Below, in pieces: positions 31,620-46,600 of a stretch of 64,000 nt of DNA. Within the stretch, counting starts at the first letter, position 1. Each line of letters opens with the position of its first letter. The position numbers and the translations under genes are program-made. The stretch spans positions 4,320,501 to 4,384,500 of the forward strand of contig JAUCMP010000026.1 of the NCBI GenBank assembly GCA_030770545.1, read 5' to 3'. The notes beneath the pieces were generated by a model, which was not told where the DNA came from, did not search any database, and worked only from the letters and a program-made list of their open reading frames with translations. The DNA is from Macropodus opercularis (Eukaryota; Chordata; Actinopteri; Anabantiformes; Osphronemidae).

Positions 31620-34600
31620 CTGCCCGGGGAATAAAGAAAGTTTTAGCATCCAGGTGTCTGATCAGCGAGCGGGGGAGCATGTCAGGTTCTCATTCATTTT
31701 AACGCAACGGCAGCTGATTTTAATGGAAATGTGCTGATGAGTGAAATGAGTTCTTCTAATGTTTTCTTTGAACAGAAGCTGCTGTGCTGTCACATAGGCC
31801 AATGGGACAAACACAGCTGTCCTCACCTCACCAGGATCAGGGTCAGATGGTTTTTAGGCAGGTGAGAGCAGCTAACATGCGATTTACTTTCTATTTAAAG
31901 TCGAGCGACAGACTGGGAGCGTACTTCATTCCAGATTTAATCGAAGGTGTGCTCATCTTCGCCAGAATTAAAAGTGCTATTAAACCGAAGCTGTAATTAC
32001 GGGGTTGTTCCTATTGTGAGTTTAAGAGATGCCCAGTGGACGTACGTACAAAGCTGCTTGGTCAACAGCTGCAGTTCGTCCTTGAAAGTTAAACAGCCCT
32101 AAAGACAAATCTCTGCTCGTTCTCTTATCGCTCCACACTTTCCTGTTTCAGTTTCTTTGTTGTTATTTCTAAAAAAATAATACTTTTCAATAAATACTGC
32201 TGGCGCTCAGGCTCCAGCACTGACAGGTGCGTTCATGCGGCTGTAATATCCCGTCAGTGCAAACCGAATGACTCGCCTCCTCAGGGAGATAACAAAATAT
32301 CCTCCAAGAAGTTGTTCACATCCACAAAACGAGAATGAACCACAACAACTGAAGAGGAGCTTGGGACTAAAGAGACAGACGATCACTCAACAGTGTGTGT
32401 GTGTGTGTGTGTGGGGGTGTGTGTGTGTGTGTGTGTGACCAACCTGTTTGTATTCGGACTCGCGTCCCACCAACACCTGGAGCACATAGCTCACAGGATC
32501 CCCTCTCATTGGTGGGATAGTCTCCCATGTGACCTCACACGTGTTGCCCTCCAGCTGGTGCACTCTGGGAGCTGTTGGGGATATAACGGCACGTAAAACA
32601 GGTTGTAGTTCCTCATCACAAATGAATACAACTAATAAAATGAAATGTTATTTCCTAAGCATGTATTTACAAGTGAGCGCCAGTGTAGATTCCGTGTGGG
32701 CCAGTTTACCTTTGAGGGCCGGGGGCACAGACTTGGTCGTGCTGAAGGTGTGTGTGTTAGAGAAGGGGCCGTCCCCAGCATCGCTGATGGCCTGTATTCT
32801 AAAACTGTAGCTGCTGGACTCAGTCAATCGCTGGACCTTGTAAGTGTGGCTGGGGCCGCGGTAGATCGTCACAAACCTGGACAGAGGATTAAATGAAGAG
32901 GGTCAGGGAGCGACAGTGAGTCATAACCACACAGAGAGCTCCAATAACAAGGCTGAGGAAGGGATGAGAAGAAAGGTGAGGCGGACAAACACGGATTGAA
33001 GGAAGATGTGAAAAATAGAAGTTGTAGAGTGACGTGAAGGTGAGAGAAGGGAAAGAGGTGTTGATGTGCTGAGATAAAATAAGAGGTAGAGGGACTGGGA
33101 CACTCAACATGCATGTTGTTTGCTGGAGTTGTCGCTTCCTGTCATACCAACAGGGTTTTTGTCACGATTTACATTTAGCAGATGCTACCGGAGGCTGGAC
33201 TGACTTGAGAAATAAGTAGCAGAGACCTTAAAATAAGGAAGACAAGCGCTGATTCATGAACCCAGAACAACTACTGACAAGCTACAGTCACAAATCTGAT
33301 GAAAATGTGCAGCAAAAAAGCATCTGGCTTCCCAGAAGGACAGGTTGATGGACCGAAAGAGAGAGGAGCAAAATGAGTCGGTGAGTAACAGGGATCTGAG
33401 CAGGAAGGGGATGATTTATGTCAAAGCGGGGAATGAAAGAGAGAGAGAGAAATAAAGGACCAGTCTACAGAGGTGGACGATGAAGGAGAAAAGGGAGAGA
33501 GAGCAGGAAGAGACGGGCCGTGGTTTAGAAGAGGGCTATAACTGGAGACGTGACGCGGTGTTGTTAACCCTGTGCCTCGCTGCTGGCTCCTGCCCTTCAC
33601 ATACATAAACCCACTCTCCTCGCTGTTAACGCTCAGCTAACAACCGCGTGACTGGGGGGGAAAAGGAGCAATGTCTATGTTCATACAATAAACGCATCAA
33701 CTTTTCAATTACGAGTTACGAGCTCTCCTCGTTTGGACAGAGCTGAGTGGCAGACTTTCAAAGCAATTAACACCCAGCACAGCAGAGACAATAAATGGAC
33801 ACGGACACACGTGCGAACGCTGCCAGATCACGGTTAATGAGATGATCCGCGGTGCAGAGCCAAACAACTCAAGCACAACAAGGAGCAAATGAGGACACAG
33901 AGGACAACCTGTGAGTCGCTCCTTTTTAATTTTTTAATACATTTACATTTACAACTCGATCAGATCCGACCAGTTTCTGAAGTTTGCCACCAGTGACTGT
34001 TTTCCACTGTCGAGAGGCTGGAGGCTTTATGCATCTCATTGCCTGTGTTGCCATGGCGCCCCTTTCCCTCCCCAAATCCCTGCCAGAAGGCATTTTGGGT
34101 GAGATAAGAAGAAAGTTATCACAAACAAGCTCAGTATTATTTTCAAAGGCAACAACAAAGTGACAAAAATAAGAAAATGAGAGAAAGCACAGGGGACAAG
34201 CAACAAGTCGTGAATATAAAAATAAACAAATAAGCATCCGGTCATCGTTAAACGGTAAAATCACCCATTACACAATTAAATGATTGGGGCAGCTAAAAGG
34301 CCTTAACGCTATTAGGTTGAGATGATTTATTCTCAATACCGAAAATTATATTTGCAAAAGTGGCAGTTAGCGTTATTTGTTTACAAAGCTATTTTTAGGA
34401 GTTGCTGTTTTCTCATTTTTCAAAATGTTTCTCCCTTTATGTTAATAAGATAAGAAAGGAGAAGCAACCGGTTGCTGTGGCAACCAGGTAATTAATTGTA
34501 ATAGAGTTTAATGAGAAAGCAAAAGGATAGAGCAGGGGCATGGCAGGAGTCATCCTGTAACCCAGCTGAATCCACTTACGAGCTGATAGGCCTGTGCACA

Positions 34601-37600
34601 CAGACACAGCGATGGACCACCAACGCAGCAGCTAATTCACCCAAACGTCCCATCATAACCATCAGTAGCTGCACGTAATGAGTCCTAAGCAAAAGCCATT
34701 AGGCTGAATCCTTCAGAAATCACGTCGTCATTATTTCCTTGAAGAGGACATGATGGAGAAGAAGAGTAGGAAATAAAACCGCGTCGTATTTGGGCTGTGC
34801 TGCAATTTGTATCCTGACGCCAAAAAACATCCAGGCAGCATAACGTATGAATCCTGTGACTGTCGATCTTACATGTGGGAGGGATGTAAGAATAAATAAG
34901 AATAAATATGGAAAAGCATAATCCAACCACGTCTAGAAAGTCTGGTCAGAGACAGTCTGGACTACAAGAAGAGGAGAAATGAAAGAGCCTAAAGAAAACA
35001 CGGCCAGACTAATGATGAGCTAGTGACTCATTTAAGACTCTCAAGTAGATTTTAATGCCATATATTATATTCAAATACCTGTTGATGCTGTATTTATGGA
35101 ACTAAAAACTCCATGTGAATAACTGCACCATTAGTGTCTGATTTGATTTGATTCACACACACTGTGTTTCCATATTAATCACCGAGCCAATTAAAAAGGC
35201 TGAAAACAACGCTAAGTGGTGAAGCTATTTCCATCTAGCTGGCAGGGGGTGTGTTTGTGCGTGCCTCCGTGTTTGTTTGCATACTGGTGCAGTGCGTGAG
35301 TGTGTGTGTTGCAGAGGTCAACAGATCACAGCCTGGCGCACAGACGCCCATCTGTTGCTTGCTGCACTCTGCCACATCCAGGGGTGCCAAGGCACTCTGC
35401 TGCCAACTAGCCGAGGCTTAATTCAAACGCAGAAAGCCGACCCGGAGCGGGACTACCTGACAGGAGGGCACACATGGAAGCGGGAGATTCACTCCTTCCA
35501 CTCTTTCACTACTTCTGCTCTGATGTATTGAATCTCCTCTAACCTCTCCCCTTAATGAAAAGGGTCCAATTGTGCCTCCAGCTCCCTGTCAGCGGTTACG
35601 TTCTGCTGATTTTCTCCTTCCTTGTTTCTGCCTTGGTGCCACCTGTCTGACCGTTCGGCTAAATGGCCGGTTGATTGTTGGAGGCTGAGTCCTGGCTGGT
35701 TTTAGATGCCCTCAACGTGACAACTCCCAGGTACATCTGGTTACTGCGCGCGCACTAAAAAAAACACGAGGATCACACATACGCCTGGCTACGTATGAAT
35801 GCACGGACACACACACACACACACTTTTTGTCTTTGTGTGCCTGGTGTGTGTAGTATTGACTTTCTGGCTGATTGGCTGTATTGACTAACTGCGGGTAAA
35901 GAAGTCTAACAGAAGCAGTGATAGGTTTAATACACATCCTCTGAGCAGGACACCGCAGATTCCTTCCCTTTCGTAGCTCTGCATCAAACCCACATCTACA
36001 GTAATAGTTGTAAAGCGCACGTGGTGAAATAACACACATGCAGCCTGAGGTAGGAGGTCGCGTGTGCGCGTCACCTGTGGTTCTTGTCCTCCATCTGTAG
36101 CGTGTAGACCGTGTCATCTGCGAGCAGGGCACGTGCATGGCTGGCGTTTTCGCCCCACTTGAGCTTCAGGCTCTGAGGGCCCGCCGCCGAGCATTCCAGA
36201 GGGGGCGGGGCCGGAGGCAGAGGACGCGTCCTCGCCAGCAGGGGTGGACTCGTGGGACTGCAGCCGATGGCGTTCGCGGCCTGAATCTGCAGACTGCGTG
36301 GCGTGAAGACAGAGAGCAGCAGAGACTGTGAGTTTGAAAAGTCAACATGCACACAACTCAACTGAACAGCTGGAAAATGGATGCGCCACACAACCGGTGT
36401 TACCCGTGTCTCTGTAGACCCCTCAAACAAGAACAGAACTTTCCTAAGCAACAGAAAACCCGTTGTTTTTATTCTGCTCAGCTCCAGTAAGTTTGGAGCA
36501 TTGCAGTGAAAATTTGGAGACATTAATTTTGTTTTTAATTCCCCGCTACCTTTCTTCCAGGAATCCCTCTCCTGCTTAAGATCACGGATCCTCAGCTAGA
36601 GAGGATCAGCAGTCTGACATTTAATTGAAGATTCTCTGCAACCTTTCATCATAATTCATACAGTGAAGAAATGGAAAAATGTATTAAGAGGACAGATATA
36701 AATGATGGATAGATGGACTGAAGAGAGAGAGAGTTGAAGTTTAGCTTTGATGGTGGATGATAACATTTAGTTATGAAGGTATTTACATATCAAAAATCAG
36801 ATCCACAGCATTGTGTTTCACCATAACGTAAAAAATATGAAATGAAATGAACAAAATGTGGTAACTTGGAAATCCATGACTGTTTAGTGAAGTTAGGACT
36901 TAAAGATCTATGAACACTATTAGTAGGCAGTGAAATGCTTGAGAATCGACAGCATGTAGGGTAAAGATGTTCTGGATAAAGACGAGACGGTTCTGAAGCT
37001 TTTAATATTCATAATTACTATTTGGGAGATTTGTTATTCCGATTTCAGCTTTTCTCTCTCTTGAATGTACAGGTATTGTTACTAACAGCACTCCTGGAAA
37101 ATACCCGAGTTGTGCCTGCTGTTCATTGAAACAACCTCCGTATAAAGACATTTTAAACCGGCACTAAAGCACAAACAGTCCCACACCTGAAAGGCCAAGC
37201 AGCATTAACTGTGGCCTCTCACAAAGCTGCACACAATAAAATATGAATAGGATAATTTGGAGTAATTCACCGCTGTAAATAACAACCACACAATTACCGT
37301 CAATAACGCCCACGGGCACACACGCACAGTGTTCTGACTCAGCGGAGGCCGTTATGCAAGAAAGCAGAGTGACATGGAGATGAAAACAACCTCGCGATGA
37401 AAACACCGGTGTGTCACGCTGACTCTTCACGAGTCCCCCTGCATCGGGGCAGTCCGCCCCCAGTTCAAACAACTCGCTGGACGATAACACACACTCACAT
37501 GCAGACGCATAATTGCTCACACAAACACAATAACAGTAGCTGATGATTCTCGTAAGTGTTGACTGTTCAGGTAAACACGCAGGCTAACCCTGGCTGTGGA

Positions 37601-40600
37601 CTGGAGCTCTGCCATGAGTGGTTGAGGGGATGGATGTGTTCCTCCATCGGACACCAATGAAGAGACACATGGTACGAGCCGTGAGCATCACCAACATTAA
37701 TCACAGAACACCAGGTTATCTATTGCAGTCGTTTGTGTGAGCACCTGTATTCGGTGTCTGGCTCCAGGCCCGTGACGACGTGACTCGTCCCGGATTCCAC
37801 GGTGATGGTCTGGTCGTCCAGGGTGATGATGTAGGAGGTGATCTCTGCACCGTTACTGTTTGGCTCGTCCCATTTCAAAAACAGGCAGGTAGACGGGGAG
37901 AGACCCGACTCGGAGGAAGCCCCGAGGTCCAGGAGGGTGAGCGTCGAGATCTGGTCCGGATGCATCGCCGGGGTCCGGAAACTGACCTGCTCGCTGTGAG
38001 GACCAGCTCCCGCCTGATTCACAGCCTGAGTGGGAGAAAAACATGAACATGGTGAGACAGACGATGAGATGAGGGTAGGCTAGAAACACCCAGGGACACA
38101 GATTCCATTAAGAGATGAAAGAAAGTGAGGATGAGTGGAGATGACCAGGACAGACAGATTCAAGTTCACTGGCAAAAAATAAAAAACGTGAAATGAAGTG
38201 ACGCAAGCAAGAGGAACACAAAGAGCAAGACAAAGCAAAACAGAGGGAAGAAACAAGAAAACGTGAAGAATGTAGCAGTTTATTACTTAAACATTTCAGT
38301 TCTCTTAATTTTCCCCCTTAATCACATTTGACTGTAAAAGTCCACTTTACCAACTCGCACAAAAATAAAAAGGGGAAGAAGCAAGATTGTCAGTCCCAGC
38401 ATGAAGCAGAGTGTATTTATTAATTGGTTAAGAGTCAGAGCACAGACACAATCAATCTTCATCAGCCTTTCAATAGAACATGTGCGTCTCCCTTTCTGCT
38501 TCTCGTCTGACATTTCTACAATCAGAATTTGAAAGTGTCTGGGTCCCAAGTTTCTGTTTGTTGTGCGGCTGCGTTACCTGTAGCCTGCAGCAGTAGCCTG
38601 TGGCCGGCATCAGGTCTGACAGCTCACACTGTGTGGCAGATCCACAGTAGATGAGCTCCATGGGTTCTTCCTCCTTGGCCCACTCCAAGCGATATTCAGA
38701 GATGTCAGTACCTGAACCCTCAGGGCTCTGGAACGCACACAAGTGTTTAATATACCATAATGCACGTTGAACACTTACACCTGTGCCCTCCGTGCGTCTC
38801 ACCTCCCAGTTAAGCGTTACGGAGGTGCTGCTGGTCAGAGCGATGAGAGGGGCACCGCACTGGCCTGGAGGGCCCGCTGCCGTCAGCACGTCCGTCGGCT
38901 CAGAGTACGGCCCGAACTGAATGAGACGCACAAACACACACAACTGGTCTGTTAAAGACTCCAGGTATTCGTGTCTGGGACAGCCTGACCTAATCGCTCC
39001 GGCTCCTATTGATCAGTGCGCTTTGATTTGAATGCTGTTCCTGAGTCGCGTCATCCGTGCGTTAAGTAAATTTCATGCGCATTAGGAGCGTTAAACCCTG
39101 ATTTTCATGCTTGTCAAGCAGAAAACAATAATGACTATTGTCCGGTGCTCGTCTGTAACATCCTTCGGGACGGCACTTTGCCTGTTGAATGACTAGTTCA
39201 TTAACCGTCCATTTCATTTTTATTACCATTGATTATATTCCTGCTGCGTGTGCTATTGAGCTATTGAGTTTCTCACCCCAGCCTCGTTGACTGCCCGCAG
39301 TCGGAAGCTGTACGTGGCACCGGGTAGCAGGCTGCCGACAGTGCACTGCAGCTCTGAGCCGTGGTACACCTCCACCGGCTTGGTCTCCCCTTCACTCATC
39401 TCCAGGCTGAACACGCTCTCCTCACACACTCCCTCTGAGGCGGGGGAGTCTGCAAGGACAGAGGAAGAGGAAAACTACACTCAGCCGAGTCTCATAACAC
39501 GATGAAAAATCATCGTGAGCATTTCTAGGCTTTCGTTTTAGTTGCTTTGGCGCCATTCTTGGGAAAGTACCAAACGATGGAGACAGTAGGGAAACCCTTC
39601 GAAGATACTTGACCTTCAACTCAGACCAGTGATTGCAGCACCACCCCACAGCAAACTGTGTCAAACTGGTTAATGCAAGAATTTCGTGCTGGGTCAGGTT
39701 GACTTTTGCCTTCCAGCAGAACGGAACAGACCCACAGTTTAGCCATTTAATTGGCTACTTTAGGGCTTCATTATGCTGAAATACACTTTACTAAGGTTAC
39801 ACGAGAGCTTGCATGGGAAGCTTATTAAACAGAGGCTGAGTCACTGGAGTTGAGTGGAGCTGAAGTCAGCGGCCTTCTACAAACATTTGCTGGATGGTCT
39901 CTGCACTCACCCCATTCTAACTGCACTTCCTTGTGTTTGGCTTTGCCCACAATCCTTGGAGGCTGGCATGGGCCCGGTGGGACACTTAGTGTACGAACCG
40001 GAACACTGACGGTGCACTGCAGAGCAGGAATTCAGAACAAAAGCAAATGAAGAATAATTGCAGCTCAGCGTGATTGATAATTGCACGTTAATTATAATAT
40101 CCTGCACCTGATTCCAATGTCGATTATGTGTTGTTGTGTTTTTTTATTGCTGTTAATCCCACGTTTTAACCCGGACATGACTGTGTTACGCGCGTCTTAC
40201 CGGGCTGTGTCCTCCGGTGGTGATGCTACACACACGCAGGTGGTAAAAGGTTCCAGGCGTCAGGCGCTCACACACGCATTCTGTCGCCGGGCCGGTGTAC
40301 ACTACCTTCCACTGGCTCGCTGCACGGACACACACATGCACACATTATAAAAACACAATTACACAACTGAGCTTCGTGTTCTTCTGTAATGGGCAACACT
40401 GAACAGACGACTGAATGCAGATTCAGTTCAACTATAGGGACTGAAAGAGATAAGAGAAGATTTGGTTTGGTGGAGAAAACATCTTCTGAAATACAAACAA
40501 CATTTAAACAGTTAAATCGATGCTAACAATGAGAGAATTATGGCTGTGACTCAGGAGAGTGAATGTCTCCTTGCTCTGTGTCAAAGGACAGAGGTCGTAC

Positions 40601-43600
40601 GGTGCACGTTGAACTTCGTTTAATAAGATGACAGGCTCAGAATTAAGAGATGCTGACGGATGAACACACGGATGGATGGATGGCAGTCGTACCTTCAGAG
40701 CATCCCTCTGAGATCTCCAGCAGATACGTAAGAGCCTCTGAGCCGCCGTTGTCCTTTGGAGGATCTGTGGGAACAATTGAACAGAACAACCATGAGCTGG
40801 TGGACATCTCAGAGGAAGTGTATAGTGTATTTTTGTGTTATGATAAGTGTCTGCTGTGCGTTTGGGGCCATTTACCCCACGTGACTGTGAATCCATAGGG
40901 CGTCACTGTGGTGACACAGGGTGTGGATGGAGGGCCCGGTTTGTCTGGATTGGTGGTGCACACCAAGACCTCACTGGGGCTGCTCTTTCCCTCCATGTTC
41001 GACGCTATGAGCTGCAGGGAGATAAACGGACAGCGAGGGACGTTTATTAACAGGTCAACTGCACAAAAGGAATTAGAGAAGCGGGGGGAGAAGGGTGATG
41101 AGAGGATGGCAAGACTCTGAAGAAAGAGAAACAAAGGGAGAGCATCTGAGAGGAGAGAGACATAGAAGAGACACAGGCAGCAGGAGAAAACAAGAACAGA
41201 CAGAGAAATCTATTACAAAGTCAAATAACCACCCTGATTAATTGACAGCATTAGTCTTTGCCCTGGCTCCTCTGCCTCCAGTACTTTGCGGAATGAATGT
41301 GACTTGTTCCCAGACATGCACACCACATGAACATCACGGAAAACACAGCGCAGCCCTTTTGGCGTGTGAGCATTTTTGTCCGGTAAAACATTTTCCATCC
41401 AAGCCGACGACGTGAGTGACGGGTAAAAGGAATGGCAACACGATAATGCAATTTTCGTAGCAAGACATACAGCGAGGAGCCTGTATTAGCACACAAGCTG
41501 TAACAATTACAGAGCGTCTGAACATTGTGTTTCCCAGAGTCCCCATGTTATGAACAGCTATCACTGCTTTTAGCCGAGCAGGGAGATGTTCTGCTACATG
41601 GCTGGTGAATTATTTTGATACTGGTTAAATTGCATCCAATTAACTGGGGGGAGGTTTGTATTCATTTCTAGATTAATGGATGTTATATTAGCACTAAAAG
41701 ACATCAGGATGGGTTGGTAACCTTGGAAACAATTTAACAGAAAGAGAACATCAGTGACTGGAAAATGACCAAGTACAAAAACTACGAAACGATTCAATGT
41801 ACACAACGAAGCCCGAGGACCTGAGCATAATCTGGAGCATAATCTCTATACAGAGGTGCCATTGATCGTCTCTGCTAACTCTCAAATAAGACGAGTTTAC
41901 CCAAAACATCACACGGAGCAGTACACACACAAAAGCACTAAACCTGGCACCCGAAGGCATCGCTCACCCTGAATTTATACTGTGTCCTCCTCTTCAGGCC
42001 TTGTACAGTACAGGTCAAGTTTTCTCCAGTGTACTTTGGATGAAAGTCTGTTCCCTGTGGGAGATGCAGGACACATATATTACCACTGGTGAACATTTCC
42101 ACATGAGATGCAATAAATGCTGATATGTGAGGGACATGTACAGGACCTGTCGTGCTCATAAACGTCACTGTGCCACTAAAAGCAACACTAGCGCTAGTTT
42201 TCTAATTCTACGTGTGTGGTACTCACACTGTTGTCCTCCTGGATCTCTAATGTGTATTTGAGCTGGTCTTCACTTGGACTGCCCTCTGGACGCACCCACT
42301 CCAGGGTCACCCAGGACACGCCTGCCCTGACCAGCCGCGGTGCCAGAGGGAGAGCAGGCAGAGTGCCCATGGTGTAAAAAACCACCTCGGTGCTGAAGCC
42401 GCTGCATAAAACACAAGCACGTTGTTGTTTTCATTTAAAATGTTGATCTAAATACGCCGATCAGCCACCGCATTAAGACCACCTGCTGGCTTAATGTCGT
42501 GGCTGTGTGTAATAAGGCGACGAGCGAAGCCAGACGGGGAAGAAAGAGGCTGGGAAAGGTTAACTGACTTGTAGCAAAGAAAGAAGACGTAGACAGTTTT
42601 TAAGAGAACTAGCCAGTCACTCTAAGCTTGTCTGTGACTGAATGTGGACTCGAGCTGAAAGATGCATTGAGGCCTCTTTGAGTTCAGCCACAGAGCTCAC
42701 ATCGCCTCCCTTTATCACCTCCTCCTCTCTTCCTGTCACCCTAACGGCTGCAGAGGCGATGCTCTCCGCCATAATGACGAAGAGGGGACGAGTAAATGAG
42801 AACGCGGCAGAGGATTGACGCCCCATGCGGAAGAACAGCCACAGCCAGGCTGGTGCATGCAGGTTTCAACAGATGTCAGCAGGGACACACACGTATTGTG
42901 GCCGTCATCGATATGCTTGCTCGCATATGAGTCTACATACTCGCGTGTTCAATAACAACAGTACCTTGTGCCGATGTCGTTGTGTGCAGCCACTCTGAAC
43001 GTGTAGCCACAGGCGGGAAACAGTCTATTCAGCTTACAGTGTCTCTGGCTCCCAAAGTAGCATTGTCTGAAAACACTGTTCTTCTTTCCCTGCAGATTCA
43101 GGGAGAAATAACAAAAGAATAAATAAAACAACCAAACAACCTGGAAAAGCGGCTTTAAAAAAAGCTAAACATAAGCACGGCTAACGATGAACTAGAGGAG
43201 TGAGGCTTACCTCATCCCACTCGAGCAGGTAGTTTGTGATTTTGGAGCCGTTGTCGCCCGGAGGCTGCAGACGACAGGGAGGAGGACACGAGGCAACAGA
43301 GAGAGCGAGAGAAGATAAGATCAAAGGCTGAGACAGATAAAGTACCTGCTGCGCTTTCACAGCCGGCCTCATATTATGTCTGGGTTACTTATGCTCTTTA
43401 TCAGCGACAGTGTGAGTGGACTAAAATATTTGGTGGATTCAGGACGCACCTTAACGACACTGTGCAAGAATGTGTCTTTATTTGTGACAAAGTCCAGCTT
43501 AAAGATTCAGCAGGTAAAGCAGCAGGTACCGTTTCATTTTTATCACGGATTACCAACACTTATGATGCATCTTAAAATCCCTGCTGAAATGTGCCGGGGC

Positions 43601-46600
43601 CTGTACCTTCCATTGTAGGGTTAGGGTGTTCTTGGAGCGGTGGGACAGTTTCGGGGGTAACGGGACGTCGGGGATGCTGCAGTGTGTGGTGAACGAGCCG
43701 GCCTCCGAACACGAGCCCCGAACAGAGTTGTACAGCGCCGACACACTGAAGTAGACACAAGCAAACGTGAAACGACTGGAACTGCTAGACAGACCTGGTG
43801 TAGTCTGGACAGGTCAGCAGGGTGAGTGCTTACCGGACGTGGTAGTCTGTCGCTGGCCTTAGATCTTTCAGGTGGTACTCCAATTCCTCGCCACTGGAAC
43901 ACACACACAGACCAATCTACTCAGCCCAGCAGACCTTTACTGCCTGAGGCGCATCTGTAGCTGACACTGTGCGTCTCCTACCTGTATACCAGGCGATACT
44001 TTCCGTCTCGTCCCTTATCTGAGAGAGACACCTCGTAGGAGCAGGCTACGGGCATCCCGTTATGCCTGCTCGCCAGCCCCGCTGGGGGGGCCCAGCTCAC
44101 CCGTGCGGTCCGCGCCTGCACGTTGGACACCTGTAACACAGGAGCTAACACTCAGCTGATGCTCATCCATTTCAAGAAGGCACAAGAAAACTAAAAATAC
44201 CGAACACACAAATAAAAGAGGCCGTGTTAAACTATGTGCACGTCTGCAAGTGTCTGCATGTTTATGGCAGTTTTAGCTGCGCCACATGGTGGGAGAGCCA
44301 ATTTAGTGTGATTTAGCACAGTCTGCTGCCATTCCAGTTGCCACATCCACTGAATGGGAGACAAAAGTGCCTTAAGGGCAGCGAAAACCACAACCATGCC
44401 CAGACTGTCTATGAGGAAGAGAGACAGACAGACAGGAAAAGGCAGAGAGACAGACGCGGCATTTCATTGAGAATGTAGAGCATAATGATAAGGTTTTATA
44501 AGAAACTATCGCTGCGCCCACATGTCTGAAAACATCTGTGTTTGATGGAATTTATTCAGTTCAGCTCACTTCTTTCTTCCACTGCAGTGAATGCACCGAG
44601 AGAGAGAGGGAAGGAAAGCAACAGAAAAGATCTACAGCCTGTAGTGAAGGGTGAATATCGTGTCCCTCTCTTCACTGACAGTCTGATTCTCTTACCATAA
44701 GACACATAAAAGCCATGTACCAAACATGTCCTCGCCATTACTTCATTCTGCTCTCAGAAAAGCCACCGTCGTTACGTGCGTCACAATGCATTCTGGGTAA
44801 TGGCATCACAACGTGTTGCCCTCAACGTGATCTATTGTGCGAGAGAAGGAAGTGTCTGCCCTGCATTACCATCCTCGTAAAAACATTTGTTTAAGCTACA
44901 GCTCATTAATTACTTGACGCGCATTGACCTACTGTTGCACCGTTCGGTGGGTTAGAAATCACAGAACGCGCGGCTAGAATAACAGCCGTTAATCTGTCCG
45001 TGCTTACATTCATTTGACCAAATGCCCATAGATCTGCTTCAAGAGCTGAGTGTGAAAAATGGCTTTTGGTTTTAATGAAATCTGGATCAGACATCTTCAG
45101 CTATTAATCAGTCTGCCAGCATAAAATGGAAATATGAATGTCCGAGATATACAATCATCACAGACATCTTATTAGTATAATACCTCATTGTCAATACTGA
45201 CCACTATCAAACTGCCTGTTGCATTGATATATTACGGTACTGCAGAGTCAGAGTCGCACCAAAAGCAGGAGGAAACCTCATAATTGCCGTAATTGTTGTC
45301 TCTTCCTTCCCTTTTCCATTATATCCCACAAATTCGCTCTATCAGCGTGGAGGTCGTTTGAGGTTATGGCAGCAGAAACATCAGCCCTGTGAAACCTGAT
45401 CTAAGCTCAGAGGTGGTCCAGCTGCACATCCCGCTGACCACACTTGTGTGACAGCGAGCCATGCGTCTCAAGCAAACCGTGCTCGAGCTCGTTCATGCAC
45501 AATCCCGTTGGGGGGGGGGGGGGGTGTCTGCTGCATTGTGTGTTAGCCGACAGAGGCACGTGTGGAGGTTGAATGACGTGAACGAGCAGATGCTGCCCTC
45601 GTGTGGCCGAGGCGAGCCGAGCCGGACGAGAACGCCCAGGAAATGACAGCGATGCGAGCGTCATCTAGCGTGAGCGTCAGGTTCTTGTGTTTATCCCGGT
45701 GACAGGATGAAACAGTGGAGCAGGCGGTAAAAGTCATTCCAGCTGTGGCTGCATCAGGAGGAGGCGAGGGATGGAAGTGGTGCGTCTTTCCATGTGTGCG
45801 CGCAGCTACTGACCTGTGGTTTGTCGATTGCAGACAGCATATCTTGAACACGCTTCCCCTCTGAATCGTGATCTGAGGAGACAGTAGCAGAGAAGAATAT
45901 CAGCTATCTGCCATTTTTGCTGTTGCCATCAGTGCACAGTCGGACTGAGAAATCCCCTACATACAGTAGGGGAGTACACTATCAAAAGTTTGAAAGCAAC
46001 GCTGAAGACACAGCTGCTGATTTACATGAGCCATGTTATTCACAGTCAGGTCAGCCAAGGTTTGCATCTAGATAGAGAGCATGTAGGACCTAAAATGACT
46101 CCCTAATCAGCCCTGTAGGAACAATCCAGCCAACTCATACCAAATCATTGGTGGAAAAAGGGAACAAAAACAGAGCTAAATTATGAAAAATGTGTTGTCT
46201 AATCGTGTGTGATGCAACTCTTGTTTTCTTCTGCCTATTTCATCTCATCCAGGCATGATCACAGCCTTTGGAAAAGACATTAAATTATCTGGCTTTCCAC
46301 AGAAAAGCATTAGTCACACATTCCTCACCTAGAGTAAATAACACGGGGAATACTGAAAAAAGAAGCACTCCCGCTGCACGGTGATTATTCTGCTCTGGAC
46401 ATAGTAACTATTGGTTATTGTTGGAGTCATCAGTTCCCAAAAATCATTATTCCTAATCATTATTAAGTATAATTTCCTACACCTGTGAATAATTGTGCTC
46501 CGTGTTGAACGACGTCAGCAGTGTTGTCATAACCCTGCAGTGCGGCTGAATATAGTACCGAATGATTATTTCTTTAAGATTTCACATTTTTTACATTATA

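Noticed and set aside
33165..33190. ATTTACATTTAGCAGATGCT, similar to a motif frequent in fish repeats
   Set aside because: Only about 20 bases match from memory and the flanks do not continue the similarity; too little to call a mobile element.
45510..45524. Poly-G run considered as a G-quadruplex regulatory element
   Set aside because: A single homopolymer without spaced G-tracts; its length may also be a sequencing artefact.
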